Positions 45,277 to 57,621 of a stretch of 64,000 nucleotides of DNA are shown piece after piece (within the stretch, counting starts at the first letter, position 1; each line of letters starts with the position of its first letter). Source of the stretch: Helicoverpa zea (Eukaryota > Arthropoda > Insecta > Lepidoptera > Noctuidae); NCBI RefSeq assembly GCF_022581195.2, contig NC_061466.1, positions 2,170,001-2,234,000 of the forward strand. Direction: 5' to 3'. Made by a program: the position numbers and the translations under genes. The notes under the pieces are model-generated. The model worked only from the letters and a program-made list of their open reading frames with translations. It was not told where the DNA came from and did not search any database.

Positions 45277-47239
45277 TATATTTTTTAATTAATTTAAAAA
45301 AGCTAAGAAGTTAAATTATTTCTGTATTTAATTATGATTTTGTCAACTACTATTTTACCCTGTATTTTTTTTGTATAGTTACGGTTTTTAATTGTATTTT
45401 TTATAATGTTCGCGTGAATAAGTAAAGTAGGTACTTGGTGCGGCTTAGCAGTGACAGACGCGATCTAATAATAGTCGGTAAAAAAGTTATGTGTATCAGA
45501 GCATGACTGGCAAGTTTTTCTTTACTTTTTCACGGATGGCACACATAGGCCGGTGGGATAAACCGGGTGATGGCATAGTGTGGGTGCTTGCCTTGTGGTT
45601 GTTATGGGAAGTATTTATTAACATAAAAACGAATAAAATGATCCATAAGAAGAAATTTGGGCCTGTTTCGGAGGCTATCTAATTATGTGTGTGTATATTT
45701 TTAAGTTTTAGAATAATTTACCTTGTTAATGTGTAACTTAGATTAATTTAATTATTTGGTCCGCAGATTCTTCAAGCATTACATATGTCTTTTAGAATCT
45801 AGAAGCAGCTCGTTAAGAATAAAAGATTAAAGTATGAGGATTTTGCCACGACCATAGAATTCTTGTGGACGTATGAACAAATGGCAATTCTCCTATTCCA
45901 TTAAGCAATAATGAAAATAACTCATTGGCAGTAAGATTGTAACTGTTACCCCCTGTTTAAAGGTTTACTATCAGAACAGAGTGTTGACACTAGGTATTTA
46001 GCCTTTTTATACTTCATATTTGATATTTTATCATATTAAATGCGACTATTTATTTACTTAGCTATGTTAAAGTTTCGTATCTACGATATATCTAAGTTTC
46101 CAACATTCTTATGCGAAAATTCCTCTTCAAATGCCATATTTTAACTACTTATCGCCACATTATCATAATTAAGGAAGATTAATATGGACATCTCACATTA
46201 GCCCTTTTATAATATTTTCATTCAAAAACCAACCCTAAATTCCTTCACAAAAAAACCAAAAAAAATTGCATACAAACCTTATCTACACAAAGATATCGTA
46301 GAATGTGATTCGTGCGCGTTTCCACCGTGTTCAGTGACCCGGGATGTTGGATCAAAGAATTAGAGCCTTCGCCTACCCTCATTAGCTTAGTCACGAGTCA
46401 CACCTCCTTGGCATCCAAGTACCTACACACTGCAAAATAAACCTTAACCACATAAGCCTTAAGTCTATTTTTGGTAGTACATTTTTTCTCGTCAGTCATC
46501 GACCACGAAGTTCCGCGTGAATGGAATAGTATTTAAAGTTCAAGTAATGGGTAACCCTTTTAACATTGTTCGCATAACATCATCGCTAGACATGTATCAT
46601 GTCTGTTTATCATAATTATTTTGTACTGAGAATATTGCATATCTGATGGATTTTCAGCGTAAAGTATAAAGTTTTGAGTTGTCGTTTGTTTTTGAAGAGC
46701 AAATTATTTTCGACGTCATTCGCCTGTGTCTACCTATAGAATGGTCCATAGACTATTGGGTGTTACACTTGTAGGCATTTCATTAAATTAATTCCTACTA
46801 AGAGAAATGTGATAACAATTTCCTCTGATCTTGAACTGAGACAATTTCGATCAAAAGTCAATCCTCCGAAGGGCGTACTTACACTCTGTTTTTGGATAAA
46901 AAATTCGTTCATGGCGCAGTTTGAGCAATTAATGTGTGTCAAATTACGGCCAGTTTCTTCATCAGAAGTTAAAGTTAAAGTAATGTCTAAAGTAAAGGTA
47001 ACGGTCAAATTCGTTTTTTCAAGGCTAAAATGACAGCAAAACTAATAGAAAAATTTAATTTAACCGTTACTTTTACTTTAGACTTTAGACATTACTTTAG
47101 CCATAACTTTAACTTTAACTTTTGATGAAGAAACTGGCCGTTAATGACAAAAGGCTATAGTCAGTGTTCACTCATATACTTTTAATTTCATATTTATAAA
47201 AATATCAGTCCTAAAATAAATAAAAGCAATATCACATGA
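45277..47239. other. Intergenic region between genes D and C (2.0 kb)
   Basis: Should hold the gene C promoter and gene D 3'UTR. It includes the MITE at 46944-47144. A GC-balanced patch near 45420-45690 is open for 63 codons on + without a recognised domain. Confidence 0.4.
46944..47144. mobile_element. MITE (about 200 bp) with microsatellite-like arms
   Basis: Ends read 'ttacggccagtttcttcatc' and, reverse-complemented, 'ttaacggccagtttcttcat'. The arms continue with repeated 'agttaaagt' units and pair over about 70 bases with small indels, separated by a loop of about 45 bases. Non-coding. Confidence 0.7.
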
Positions 47240-50200
47240 TCAAAAATAGCTGTTTTTATTCAAACCCAATACAACTTCCAGTATCGAAATAGGGCAATCG
47301 TGGATTCTTTCACAGACGTTTGGTTCCAATAACTCATAATAAGTTTCATTAACTTCCTCTTTAAATCCTTCCTCGTGGACTGGGGCGCTTGAAACAAAAC
47401 GAACAGTTTCTATTACCCACCAGGCTAACTTTAAATAAGGCTTTATGAAATAATTTTGTATGGTTATAACTTGAGGGCTATAGATTTTGAACAGTCAGTT
47501 CAGTTTGCTGATAAAATTGTGTGAGAATTTCCTTATACTTGATATTGGTTTAAATTCAGTAGGTGCTGAAAATCTTAACCCATAGCCCTTTTATAGGTAA
47601 GATACAATTTAGACTAAAATTAATTATATGGCAAGTTATGGACCTGCAAAAATTTTATACCGACTGCAAGTTCTTAGCAATCAAGCAGTTTCTTAAGAAA
47701 TAAATTCCTGGAAAAAAAATCGAACACTTCTCACCTCTGGACAACAAGGCAGATAAACATTTATCTGCCATACAAAAGGCAAAGACACTTACGTAAATAC
47801 AGCCCTCAAAATGTCATGCACCAAGGACTTCCCCGGTGGAGCCAAGTGTGTTCTCGCTTCACATATGCTCCGATAAATACAGGAGCGACCGTCCAAGTTG
47901 TAACTGAAAACAAAATGATTTACTGAACACTTGTTACTGTAAACTTTGTCTTCTAGGATTTTATCGCAAATAAGCTTTATGGTCTAATGCTTTCGCTTTG
48001 GTAGAGAAAATAAGAGATATATGAAAAATACAGCAAAATATTACATATCACTTTCTATTACTGTTTATGATACCCGAAATGTAGTGACTTCCATTTTTTA
48101 TCGCCAGTTAAATTTTTACTCAGAAATTTTATTTTATTTATTTGGCTCACCAACAATCGTTTACACGATACAATTATTAAATACAAACATCATAAAACAA
48201 TACTTGTGTAACAATCTCTTAAAGGTAAGCACAGCATGCATTAGGTATACAAATAAGTTAAAGTTAAGATTATGACAAAATAATACTACATATAAATTCG
48301 ACAATGTGAAAATTGTAATTAAATTAAACATTACCAAAAACCAGAAATAAAAAATATGATAAAGATTTGGTTAAAACTTTTAAAAACTTCCTATTATGTG
48401 TTAGAGTACCGCATGAAATTTTTTAATCGAAAACTAGGCGAAACAGGAAGTAGACTTATTCTATTTTAGTTGGCGTGTATTCCAATTTCTCGTTGCATTT
48501 ATGAAGTTTAAAAAATTGCAATGTACTTATTGTTGACCACGCATTATCTCATTACAAAACTATTTATCGTTTATTTATTTATTGAATCGCCAACATACAT
48601 ATGTAGGCTACACAATTACACAATTACATATGTTTTCACACAGATAACACAAATAATATAAGCGATCGTCATCTACTCTACTTATGTATTTACTAGGCAT
48701 GACGCACATAATAATCGTCGACAAACAATAATCCAACACTATACTGCCATCTCGTATGAATGACCAACAAAACGTCCAAAGAATTTGCTTTACCAAGTCC
48801 GTCAGTAACACCGCTTTGATGTTCTGTCAGTCCTGAGGAGAAATTACTTGATGAGGCCTACTCATCACGTAATACCTCCTTATGACCGACGCGCGAAGGA
48901 TCAGACAAAATACTCGCACAATGATGTAGGCACATTAGGTACCAGATTTACAGGTCCACACTTTACAGTCACAGAAAATGTGGTCTCTCTGTCTGTACAA
49001 TTGTTGAAAATTTCCATCATTGATCTATCTAATTTTGATGGAATTCAGTTTTTAAGTTACAAGGATATAAGTTATTGGTAAAACTTCTAAACCATCGAGG
49101 AGAATACATTATGAAAATTAATACCTATAAAATTGTTTTGTGCTGTAATTTTGACAGACTGTTAGTGCATCTAGGATCTATACACGGAAAAAACAGCCCC
49201 CATGTTTGTCTGATTTATAAGATCCACCTACAAAATTTTCGTCAGTGTTGCGCTACAGAAAACAAACACACACACATCCATTTATACATTCTCAAATGCA
49301 AAACTTTTATGTTTATAACAATGATATTATATATATAATCTGAGGTAGATACGTTTTACTGACGTCTGCGCGGCGATACAAACACAAGCTGATCAGCTTG
49401 AGTGAACTCAGTCCGTCCTGCGTCTGGCCGTGATGCGAACGTATGTTTAAGCGAGAGTTTGGTGTATAAAAATAAAGAAAAATGCCTAGTTGTGTGTTCA
49501 GAAAGTGCAACACTTATACTGGGCCTGCTGTAAAATGCAAGAAGGATGTGTCTTTTCATTTGTAAGTACCGTATAATCTATTTAAAACAGAAAATCATAA
49601 ATTTTATTTTACTCAAAAATCACTGTCGCGCTGTTGCCGCTTTGACATCTACACGAACGAGACAAATAGTGCGTTGCATGTATGAGTGACAGAGAGAACG
49701 AGAAAATGGCGCGCGGTGTTGTCATTTCGAACGATGCTAGAGGATGTTGGGGTCATATGGCTACAATATTGTTTTTCACCACCAGTATTTAATAATATTA
49801 TCCATAGTAGGTAAACACAACAACAACAGCATTTGACTTTCAACATTAATTTATATTTTATTTTAGATTTCGTAAAGACGGATTAATGAAAGAAAAATGG
49901 GTACAAGTGGTAAGAACACAACGACGAGAAGATGATTGGATGCCAACGACATACTCAACTATTTGTTCTCAACATTTTCTGTAAAGTGACAAGTACGTTA
50001 ATGTAATGCTAATGTAGCTTTCGAATGGTGAAAGAATTTTTAAAATCGGTCCACTAGTTTTTGAGCCTATTCATAACAAACAAAGTTTTCTTTTCTTTGA
50101 GTTGGATTTTTTTTAATAAAAAAATATATCGTTAGTTGGAAATATATTTATTTAAACGTGTAATAAACCTACCCTACCTGTTTTTTTTTAAGATCTACTA

Positions 50201-51751
50201 ATATTAAAATTTGTAAATAAACATTTTTATTAAAAAAAAATGTCTATTTTCTTCATTCTGCTTTCTGTGTACCTATTTTTCCCCAGTTCACACTGGCAGC
50301 CGATGCAACGTCATTAGCTGTCGTTGACAATTGACACGTGCACAATATGTTTATCTCTTTTTGACATTGGGGTCCTACATATCTCTTTCATCTTCTGACT
50401 TATTCATTGCTAGAAATGAATTGGCTTAGGTTCTTGTAGGTATAATTACTAAAATGTCGCCATTTCTTTATTACTTTACAATGAGTATGACGTCTCTATT
50501 GGTAAAACCTCATTGGTTTATAACATCAATTTGATAGTGTGACTAACATAATGTTCACAACTAACATAATTAATTCTAATATTTACCTCTGCAACGCATG
50601 TTGCAACTTCTCCCAAAGTTCCCTCTTCTGTCGATGATGCAACTTTCTTCTAAACAGCAAGTTGATCATCTCTGCACTCGGCAAGGGATAGATAACATCG
50701 ATCTCGACAGCCACATTCCAACCTGATGGAGCGTGTACCATCACCGTTTTCAGCACAGACATGGTCAACTGAAAATTATAAAGATGTCATTGTAATATTG
50801 CTTTTATTTTTATGTTGATAGGGTGTGAATTTGAATGAGATGACAGTGCTACTTATGATCATTTAACATAGGCACTAACTTATTAAGTAAACATATCGTT
50901 AATGCAACTTATTGAATTGAGAATATTTGATTTCGCGCATTTTTCGCTTTAATTTCAATCCAATTTTAATAGTCGCACAAATGAAATTCGATTAGAGTAA
51001 CTATAGGCATTTTTATAGAAAGAAGATCACAGAAAAAATATCTGCTTTCTTCACAAAACAAGAATAATAAATATTTATTATAAAAATAAAGTCTCATTTA
51101 TTTCTTTACACAAACAAACGTTTTATTCATGCATTATTAAATCTACAATCCAGGTAGCGTCTCCATCACAGCACTAAAGTTTAAATTCTTTAGTCATTAT
51201 ACATTATAACGCAAACCAAGGAAGTCGTTTTCCATAAAAACTTCCGAGTCCGTGCATTTTATATGCTAAAGTTATTTAAAGTTGGGCTTGCGTTAATTCT
51301 GCTTAAGTAAACTTAAAATCACGACGGTTTACATTTTGTTCTGATATTACTTTAGATTGGAACAATTGTTTACCTTTTTATAGGTAGGTAGGTATACTGA
51401 TAACACTGACATTCGCCTAAAGGCGTTTTATATCAAACTAATAGATATGCATTAGAAGCAATAACTAAGGATATGTTGCCAACTGTAGGACGTGCATTGG
51501 TCAGTGGGTTGTCTTAGGGGCGGAATTCATTGTATTCAAAACAAAAGCACATCGAAATCCAACAGCTATTTACGAAATAAAAAAAATATTAGCTTACTTA
51601 CAACCATCGCCGTTCCTTCAGGAAACGTCAAATGCCTTCTCTTCCTCAATACACTGACCGGAGTCTTCACATTATCACATCTATCGTTGCCAAACACTAC
51701 ATACGTACACAACGATAGTAAAATTATTACAAGAAACTGTGACACATTCAT
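47240..51751 (-). CDS. DM4/DM12-family secreted protein, gene D
   Basis: Exons 51751..51602, 50768..50587, 47903..47793, 47387..47240 on the minus strand; 591 bases, 196 aa plus TGA. Exon 1: signal peptide (MNVSQFLVIILLSLCTYVVF), a short propeptide with one Cys, LRKRR and HLTFPEGTAMV. Exon 2: KTVMVHAPSGWNVAVEIDVI and a basic helix LFRRKLHHRQKRELWEKLQH. Exon 3: NLDGRSCIYRSICEARTHL and KSLVHDILRAVFT. Exon 4: VNETYYELLEPNVCERIHDC, then PISILEVVL. Intron phases (0, 2, 2) and exon sizes 2 and 3 (182 and 111) equal gene C, so C and D are tandem paralogues. The donor of intron 2 is the weaker 'gtaaat' and the last acceptor is AAG. A THAP gene lies inside intron 2 on the opposite strand. Function unknown; predicted secreted. 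Confidence 0.87.
47904..49481. other. Gene D intron 2, distal part
   Basis: AT-rich intronic sequence. A patch at about 48570-48960 is more complex and open on the minus strand for 67 codons (48811-48608) without a recognised domain; it may be an old mobile-element fragment. A GC-balanced stretch at 49350-49450 lies just upstream of the THAP start codon and could be its promoter or element terminus. Confidence 0.4.
49482..49984 (+). pseudogene. THAP zinc-finger domain gene, two exons, truncated by in-frame stop; nested in gene D intron 2
   Basis: Exons 49482..49561 and 49867..49984 (198 bases, 65 aa plus TAA) joined by a GT-AG intron ('gtaagt', 'ttttag'). The protein starts MPSCVFRKCNTY (zinc ligands C4 and C9), continues KKDVSFHLFRKDGLMKEKW and ends WMPTTYSTICSQHFL, giving the complete C2-C-H pattern, the conserved W and P, and the terminal HF. 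THAP domains are sequence-specific DNA-binding zinc fingers shared by P-element transposases and host regulators. The TAA after HFL is followed in frame by SDKYV, a plausible continuation, so the stop probably broke a longer gene; RTE-like sequence starts some 30 bases later. It could survive as a DNA-binding-only mini-protein. Source element not identified. Confidence 0.7.
50007..50095 (+). repeat. RTE-like LINE 3' tail fragment
   Basis: Contains 'gtagctttcgaatggtgaaa', 'gaatttttaaaatcggtcca' and 'gtttttgagcctattcataa', a clear copy of the RTE-type tail also present at 59700. It abuts the 3' end of the THAP gene remnant. Confidence 0.65.
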
Positions 51752-53067
51752 ATTCCCTCCTTGAGATGTTCGGAGGCGGTTTAAACAATGTCAAAGGTAC
51801 ACATTCGTTCACCCAACGATGTGACGTCAATGTTTCTAAGATGGCGTCTTGTGGATTGTTCTATTTTCAAATTTTGTTAAGGGCTTTATAAACGTTCAAT
51901 TGTTTTTTTTACATGAGATATTTTTTATTAATATTTTTATTTTTTTAAAGTTATTTCACATTGCTTATTAACGTGGTGTATTTAGAAAATAATAAAAATT
52001 AAAACAAAATAAGGGTTTTTCAAAACGTTACGATCACTCACTAATAGCACACTATTGTAAATTCTCACATATTCACTGGTTGCATTATGTATGACTGATA
52101 GCAAAGTAAATATTGTTAGCCTTAAAAGATTGGGTCACCTGACTGTTTAGGTCAATGACCTTTGTTGGATTATTTTTCCTTATGTTCTAAGACAAACCAC
52201 ACACGTGATGAGATGTTTGTTTTATTTGTTTTCAATGATGTAATTACTTGAGTAAAATGTAAAAACTACAGAATTGTCTTTATATTAAAGAAAATTATTC
52301 GTACTGATCAATTTATAGCCATATATCCTTCCTCAATAAACGGATTACCTAATTCTGAAATATTTTTTAAATCAGTCCCGTAGTTCCTGAAATTAGCGCG
52401 TTTCAACAAATAGGTTCTTCAGCTTCATAGAGGTATAATATTAGTATAGATTTTCTATTCAGTTCTTTATAGCTCATGCCATTTTCATATATTATATGTA
52501 TAGATTTTTCAGGCCCTTCTGAATATTCAAGAAATAAATATATTAAATACATCCATTCCACACTATTCCAACGCCCAAACGGAATGCTCTGAGTGACTTC
52601 GAGTTCAATGTTTGAGCAAGTAATGAGTACGTCTGCACTTTTGAATGTCACACAGTAGTCCCAAATTCACACTTATGCAGAGTTATTAAGATTCAAAATG
52701 GCTTAAAAGTATCTACATGTATCTGAACTTTGATTTTTTTAGGGATCAACTTGTTTGTTGTTGTTGTGCATTTGATTTGATATGAGTTTGCGGAGGGTAA
52801 ACCTGGTGTTCTGTAATACAGGACTAACCTACTTTAGACACCAGTCTCACGTCATCTCATGTATTTTGATGATGAGAAATAAATAAAATTGATTGGTTGA
52901 TTGAATTGATTGAGTGTTAAGAATCTGGGTCTGCCATCAATCCTCACTAATATTTTAAATCCGAAAATAATTTATGTAGATTGAAGACACCAAAAGTATT
53001 GATCCCTACGAATAGTCCTAAACAGATAAATGAAAACAGATAAATGCTTACTGCTCACTTGGGCAGC
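51752..53067. other. Intergenic region upstream of gene D
   Basis: AT-rich, should contain the gene D promoter. No exon or clear repeat seen; the open frame at 52403-52651 (minus, 82 codons) has no recognisable domain. Confidence 0.4.
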
Positions 53068-53316
53068 TACCGTGAAACCGGCCAACATTGCCCTTAGCGG
53101 ATATCTTTGCCCGAACACGAAAAATAACTAAAATCATGAATTTTAAATAAATGTATAAAGCTGACAACATTTTTTAATAGTTTCGTTGTTAAGTTCACTC
53201 AGTCGTCGGCGAGACATGATAGAAGCAGGACCAATGCAGGAGTGAAGTGGTGCCAAAATCTTGTTTTACGTTTTTACACATTGTCAGCGTACGACATCAC
53301 TCAGGTAAGTTATTTC

Positions 53317-53689
53317 AATCCCACCCAAAACAAAAATGTGAAAGACTGCCAAGTTCGATAATATGGGAATGCTTCGCCTATAAAAGAAGTGAGATCTGAA
53401 TAAGTACCAAGTTCCAAACACATACCTCAGTTAAAAATAGTTACTTTTTAATGATGTTACTTGGCAAGTTTTCACATAGGTACCTTGTTATAAACCTACT
53501 AAACGCAATGAAACAAGTATTTAATTTTCTATTAAAACTTGCCAAGTAACATCATTAAAAAGTAACTATTTTTAACTGAGGTATGTGTTTGGAACTTGGT
53601 ACTTATTCAGATCTCACTTCTTTTATAGGCGAAGCATTCCCATATTATCGAACTTGGCAGTCTTTCACATTTTTGTTTTGGGTGGGATT
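53317..53689. mobile_element. Palindromic element with 156-bp arms
   Basis: The left arm 53317-53472 ('aatcccacccaaaacaaaaa'...) and right arm 53534-53689 are reverse complements that look identical by eye. The loop is 61 bases. The termini resemble those of the foldback element at 38040. It lies within the larger TA-flanked element. Arms this well matched imply recent formation or gene conversion. Confidence 0.85.
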
Positions 53690-53939
53690 TCATTTATTTT
53701 TGTAAGGTTGTTTATTTTATTTTTTTCTTTTGATTAAGTTAGTTAGTTAAGGAAATGTCTCATTTATACTATCTTTCAGATTTTTGAATATGCACTATGC
53801 TTCTTACAAAGAAATGAACTAGATTTACTAACTGACTGACATGACATGTTATCATATACATACATATTATGTTCGTGGATCAAAGTTACACATTCATTAT
53901 TTTGAAACCGACTCACACTTGGCCATTTTCAGATTTTTC

Positions 53940-54295
53940 CCTTTACCTTGACATAAAGACCTACCTCCATGCCAAATTTCAAGTCAATACAACCATTGGA
54001 AGTGGTCTAGGTTTTTGATGAGTGAGTCAGTCAGTCAGTGAGTGTATAGTAAAAATAGCGATCTTCTGACGTCAATATCTCTAGACCTACAATAGGTATA
54101 TTAACGAAATTTTGTATTTTAGATAAGTGAGGGGGTCTCAACAGATACTAGAAATTTGATATGCGTAAATAAAATAGATTTTGAGTTATAGGGGGGTCGA
54201 ATTTGGCCCGAAATGGTTCGTGTAATATAACCCACGGCCGGTGTGTCGCTTTTTTTTGCTCGAACTTGGCGGACACACTGCCGTGTGTCTAGATA
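53940..54295 (+). repeat. Interspersed repeat, copy 2
   Basis: Relative of the repeat at 39655: 'gtgagtcagtcagtcagtga' near 54025, a stretch with 'ttgagttataggggggtcga', then 'gctcgaacttggcggacaca' and 'ctgccgtgtgtct' near 54260-54290. Class unknown. Confidence 0.5.
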
Positions 54296-55587
54296 TTAGA
54301 GTAATAATAAGTATCATGTTTCATTTCTTTGCTGTTTTGAGTTCATTAGAACATCAAATCTTCAAGATAATGAGGTGGGCAATGATTCCCGAACTTGCGT
54401 GAATATAGGAGTGACAACATTGCCCACTGCGAAAACAGTGTTAGGGTTGGCATCCATTATAGTATTTTTAAATTAAAAATTTAGACTCCTACCTAGGTAC
54501 CTAATTTATTAGAAATTGGTTATCATAATGTATGAGCATTTGATACAGAGGACTGAGAAACATGTTACGGCCAAAGTTCTAAGTAGGCATAAGTATAAAT
54601 GCTAATGGCTATATGAGCAGGTAAGAAAAGATCAAATAACCAATGGAGGGATTGTGCAAATGATTATAATATGTATTTATGACTAAAATAGAAAGGGATA
54701 ATAATAAGATGATAGTTGATACCGAGTTTTGGAAGAAGACATGCTGCGCTGACCTCATACAAATTGGGATAAGGGCAGAAAAATTATAATATTTCTGTAT
54801 TTCAGTCTAGACAAGTTGACAAACAAAAACTATATTTAGACACTTCGATACATTTAGTATGTTTGTTCGCAGTATGGGAAGGCCTGTGAAAAGAAGAAAT
54901 AGGAGAATCCTCGGTTCTCGTCCCTATAAAAATTATTCAGAAGAGAACTATTGTACTTGAATGATTAGTAATAATAAAATAATTGACTGATTATTAACAA
55001 TAAAAGAGTTTACATTTAAAGAGATAATTATTTATCACATAAATGTGTATCAACCCTAACCCACCGTTTTAGTTTATATGAAAAAGTAGCTGGTGTGTAT
55101 TGTAACATTGCCCACCTCAGAAAAATAAAAAAATAAGCGTGTTTGACATATTGATCAAGAGAGATGGCAACATTGCATAATTCACTAAAACATATCTTAT
55201 TGCCAAAGCCTTAGAACTGAAAATTTTAGAGAAAATGAAGGTGAGCAATGTTGGACGGTTGTACGTATAATTTTGCCCGGCTATTTAAGCGCCTTTTTCT
55301 AAGATTCTGTTATAGTTAGAAGCACCACATTTTGCAATTTAAAGCCTTTAATAGTAATTGCTACTATAGTCTACTTCATACACGTTTCCGGTGTTTTATT
55401 TTTGCAAAATCTCAAAAACAATGAAAAAAGCGGGCAATGATGGCCGGTTTCACGGTACTAACTGATAAACTTATTTTTACGTACTACAAAAACTATCAAC
55501 ACTCACCACAAATTCAATCACACCAAACAGCCAATAACATAAACCCATTAATTTTATTACAAATAAAAATAAACAATAAAAATGACG

Positions 55588-57621
55588 CTACACTGTTCCA
55601 ACGTGTCCACATTTCGGGTACCGTTCACTACAGTTCCCATAGTCCCCTCGGGCGTCGTCGTATTGCTTATGAAGTTGAGACGCCGTCCCGGGGCCTGCTG
55701 GTAATCTGAAATTATGTACCAAGTTTAGGAATACAAGGAAACGTCGCATGTATTGTCTGCTAGCTATTAGGGTACGAAGTTTGTGCAGACACTGCGTCAG
55801 ACTGTTGCTTGTGTTCAAGTTTGTATCGTGAGCTTCAGTTCGGTTGTTGTATGAGGATTGTGCTATAAGTTATGGAAGACAAATGATTTATCCCTTCTTG
55901 AAATTGTAAAATTGGAAACAAACGCCAAGGTATGGTTTTAGAAAAGCATAATCCTCTTGCTCTCATCCAAGCTTTATATTGTGTGGTCGGCATCACATGT
56001 ATACTTCTTCCCCACCCTTCTTTCTAACGGCATCCCCACTAGTAACATTTATTCTTTCATATGTAATCCAGACACAATTCGTTTATTTTAATGAGGTACC
56101 TACAGATTGATTCAACAGTTTAATTAAGTCCTTACGTAAACACAGCCCGTAGAATCTCTCCCACAAACGACTTCTGTTTGGTTTGCTCTTTGGCGGTCAA
56201 GCACAGCATTTTCAAGATGCACTCTTTACCATTCCAACCCAGCCTGTTGAAATAAGGAAACATTAAACACAAATATAATTATGCTAAGCCCTGGTCACAA
56301 GTCATGTATTTTTTCAATTATCTGACAGTATGACAAACTAGGCAAAAACGTTAACTTAATTAGAAGCAGCCCAGCGTCCTAGCAACAATTATGTTTAAAA
56401 ATAAGAAAAATAAATCAAACTTGATATTATTCCAAAGTAACAAAAAGTTTCCTAGCAAATAAATCCGATTTTATATTTATGAATGCTACTTACGTTTGCA
56501 AAAACTTTTCCATTTTTACATAAAGTTTCTGTCTCTCTGTCCTATGAAGCTGAAGTCGTGTTGTATCTAAATCTTTGAAAAGGATTTTATTTTTCTGCGA
56601 GTTATGCATTTCTTTTTTATTTACCTTTGGAAAGTTATTGTTATTTATTTGTGCTGTATTGACGCTTCTTTTGGCGAATGCTGGATTGATCAAGATTTTT
56701 CTGGAATAAAAAATCCATTGATTTTAATCAGTTATCTCAAAAATATTTTCAGCCATTTTAATATGAGTCTTCTAAATTAACTTTAGTTCATTATTGTTTG
56801 TTTTTTAATTCAGAATTTGGTTAAAAATCTGTTTAAAGAAGACCCACACAAAAATATAAGATTTTAAAAGTACCTTTTATACTCAATTTTATCAACGACC
56901 TTTCCATCTTCATCAACATAGTACAAAATATCGCTCCGTCTCTTCCCTTCGAAGACCCTATAGCTATTTTTGATTATATCAAAGGCACCAGGATCGGTTG
57001 GCAGTTCCCAGGCCAAAGCGGCAGTAGTGCCAAACCATACTATGTTACCAATTTGAAGATATCCGTGGTTTTGGGTGCAGAAAACTGAAAAAAGGGACTG
57101 TAATGAAAATCAAAAATAGGAATGTTGTTTATAAAATATTATGAATGCCCTTAGAATTGAGTATTAGCGACTAGGTATAAGTACAAAAAAAAGAAGTTGG
57201 TTTCCTTGCTTAAATGCCCTCGATACTGCAAGCTTCTAGTCAGCAGTTTAGGTTTCAGTGAGGAGACGACTACCATTCATGCGAACATTACAATTATCAG
57301 GTACCGGCCGGTATCAGACTGAATAAAATGTGTGATAATTGAAAGTAAGATAAGCTGTCAACCAACCATTGAGCCTTTATCTACCAGACAACAATTTTGA
57401 CTCTTTAATGCGGGGGCTCTAACAGAATATCGCTTACCTATTTGAAATGAGCTGCCATCGGGAAAAATCAAAAATCTTTTCTTTCTGGACAAAACTTTGG
57501 GTGCAGTTTCATCAATCTCATCATCAAATTGCGCAATTGCTCTTGTTATATTCTCATCTGATGTTGTTTTCTTTACAAATATGATCATTGATATCATGAT
57601 TGTATATACTAATATATTCAT
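55588..57621 (-). CDS. DM4/DM12-family secreted protein, gene E
   Basis: Five exons on the minus strand: 57621..57438, 57084..56874, 56700..56494, 56243..56136, 55705..55588; 828 bases, 275 aa plus TAG. Start at MNILVYTIMISMIIF, chosen because upstream 'atgtttcag' looks like an acceptor of a 5'UTR intron. Then LSRKKR and FLIFPDGSSFQI. Exon 2: WFGTTAALAWELPTDPGAF and RRSDILYYVDEDGKVVDKI. Exon 3: AKRSVN, an Asn/Lys-rich linker, LHRTERQKLYVKMEKFLQT. Exon 4: GWNGKECILKMLCLTAKEQ, the C-x(5)-C core. Exon 5: LPAGPGTASQLHKQYDDARG, NCSERYPKC. Intron phases 1, 2, 2, 2 differ from genes A-D but equal gene F, and exons 2-4 have the same sizes as in F. AATAAA lies on the minus strand at 55558-55553. Function unknown; predicted secreted. 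Confidence 0.87.

Larger units (their letters stand above)
53068..55457. mobile_element. Probable TA-flanked inverted-repeat element (2.4 kb) with repeated internal motif
   Basis: The left end at 53068 reads 'taccgtgaaaccggccaaca' and continues 'ttgccc'. The reverse complement of the right end (to 55457) reads 'taccgtgaaaccggccatca' and continues 'ttgcccgc'. Both ends are flanked by TA, as in Tc1/mariner-type insertions. Motifs like 'acattgccca' recur inside at about 54375 (minus), 54415 (+), 55104 (+) and 55242 (minus). No transposase frame was recognised, so it is non-autonomous, and other repeats are nested in it. It contributes most of the D-E intergenic spacing. Confidence 0.6.

Noticed and set aside
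45491..45682. Open frame of 63 codons on + (MYQSMTGKFFF...)
   Set aside because: No domain and no splice or promoter support; left as intergenic.
55437..55709. Open frame of 90 codons on +
   Set aside because: Shadow of the gene E terminal exon (minus) plus the end of the TA-flanked element.
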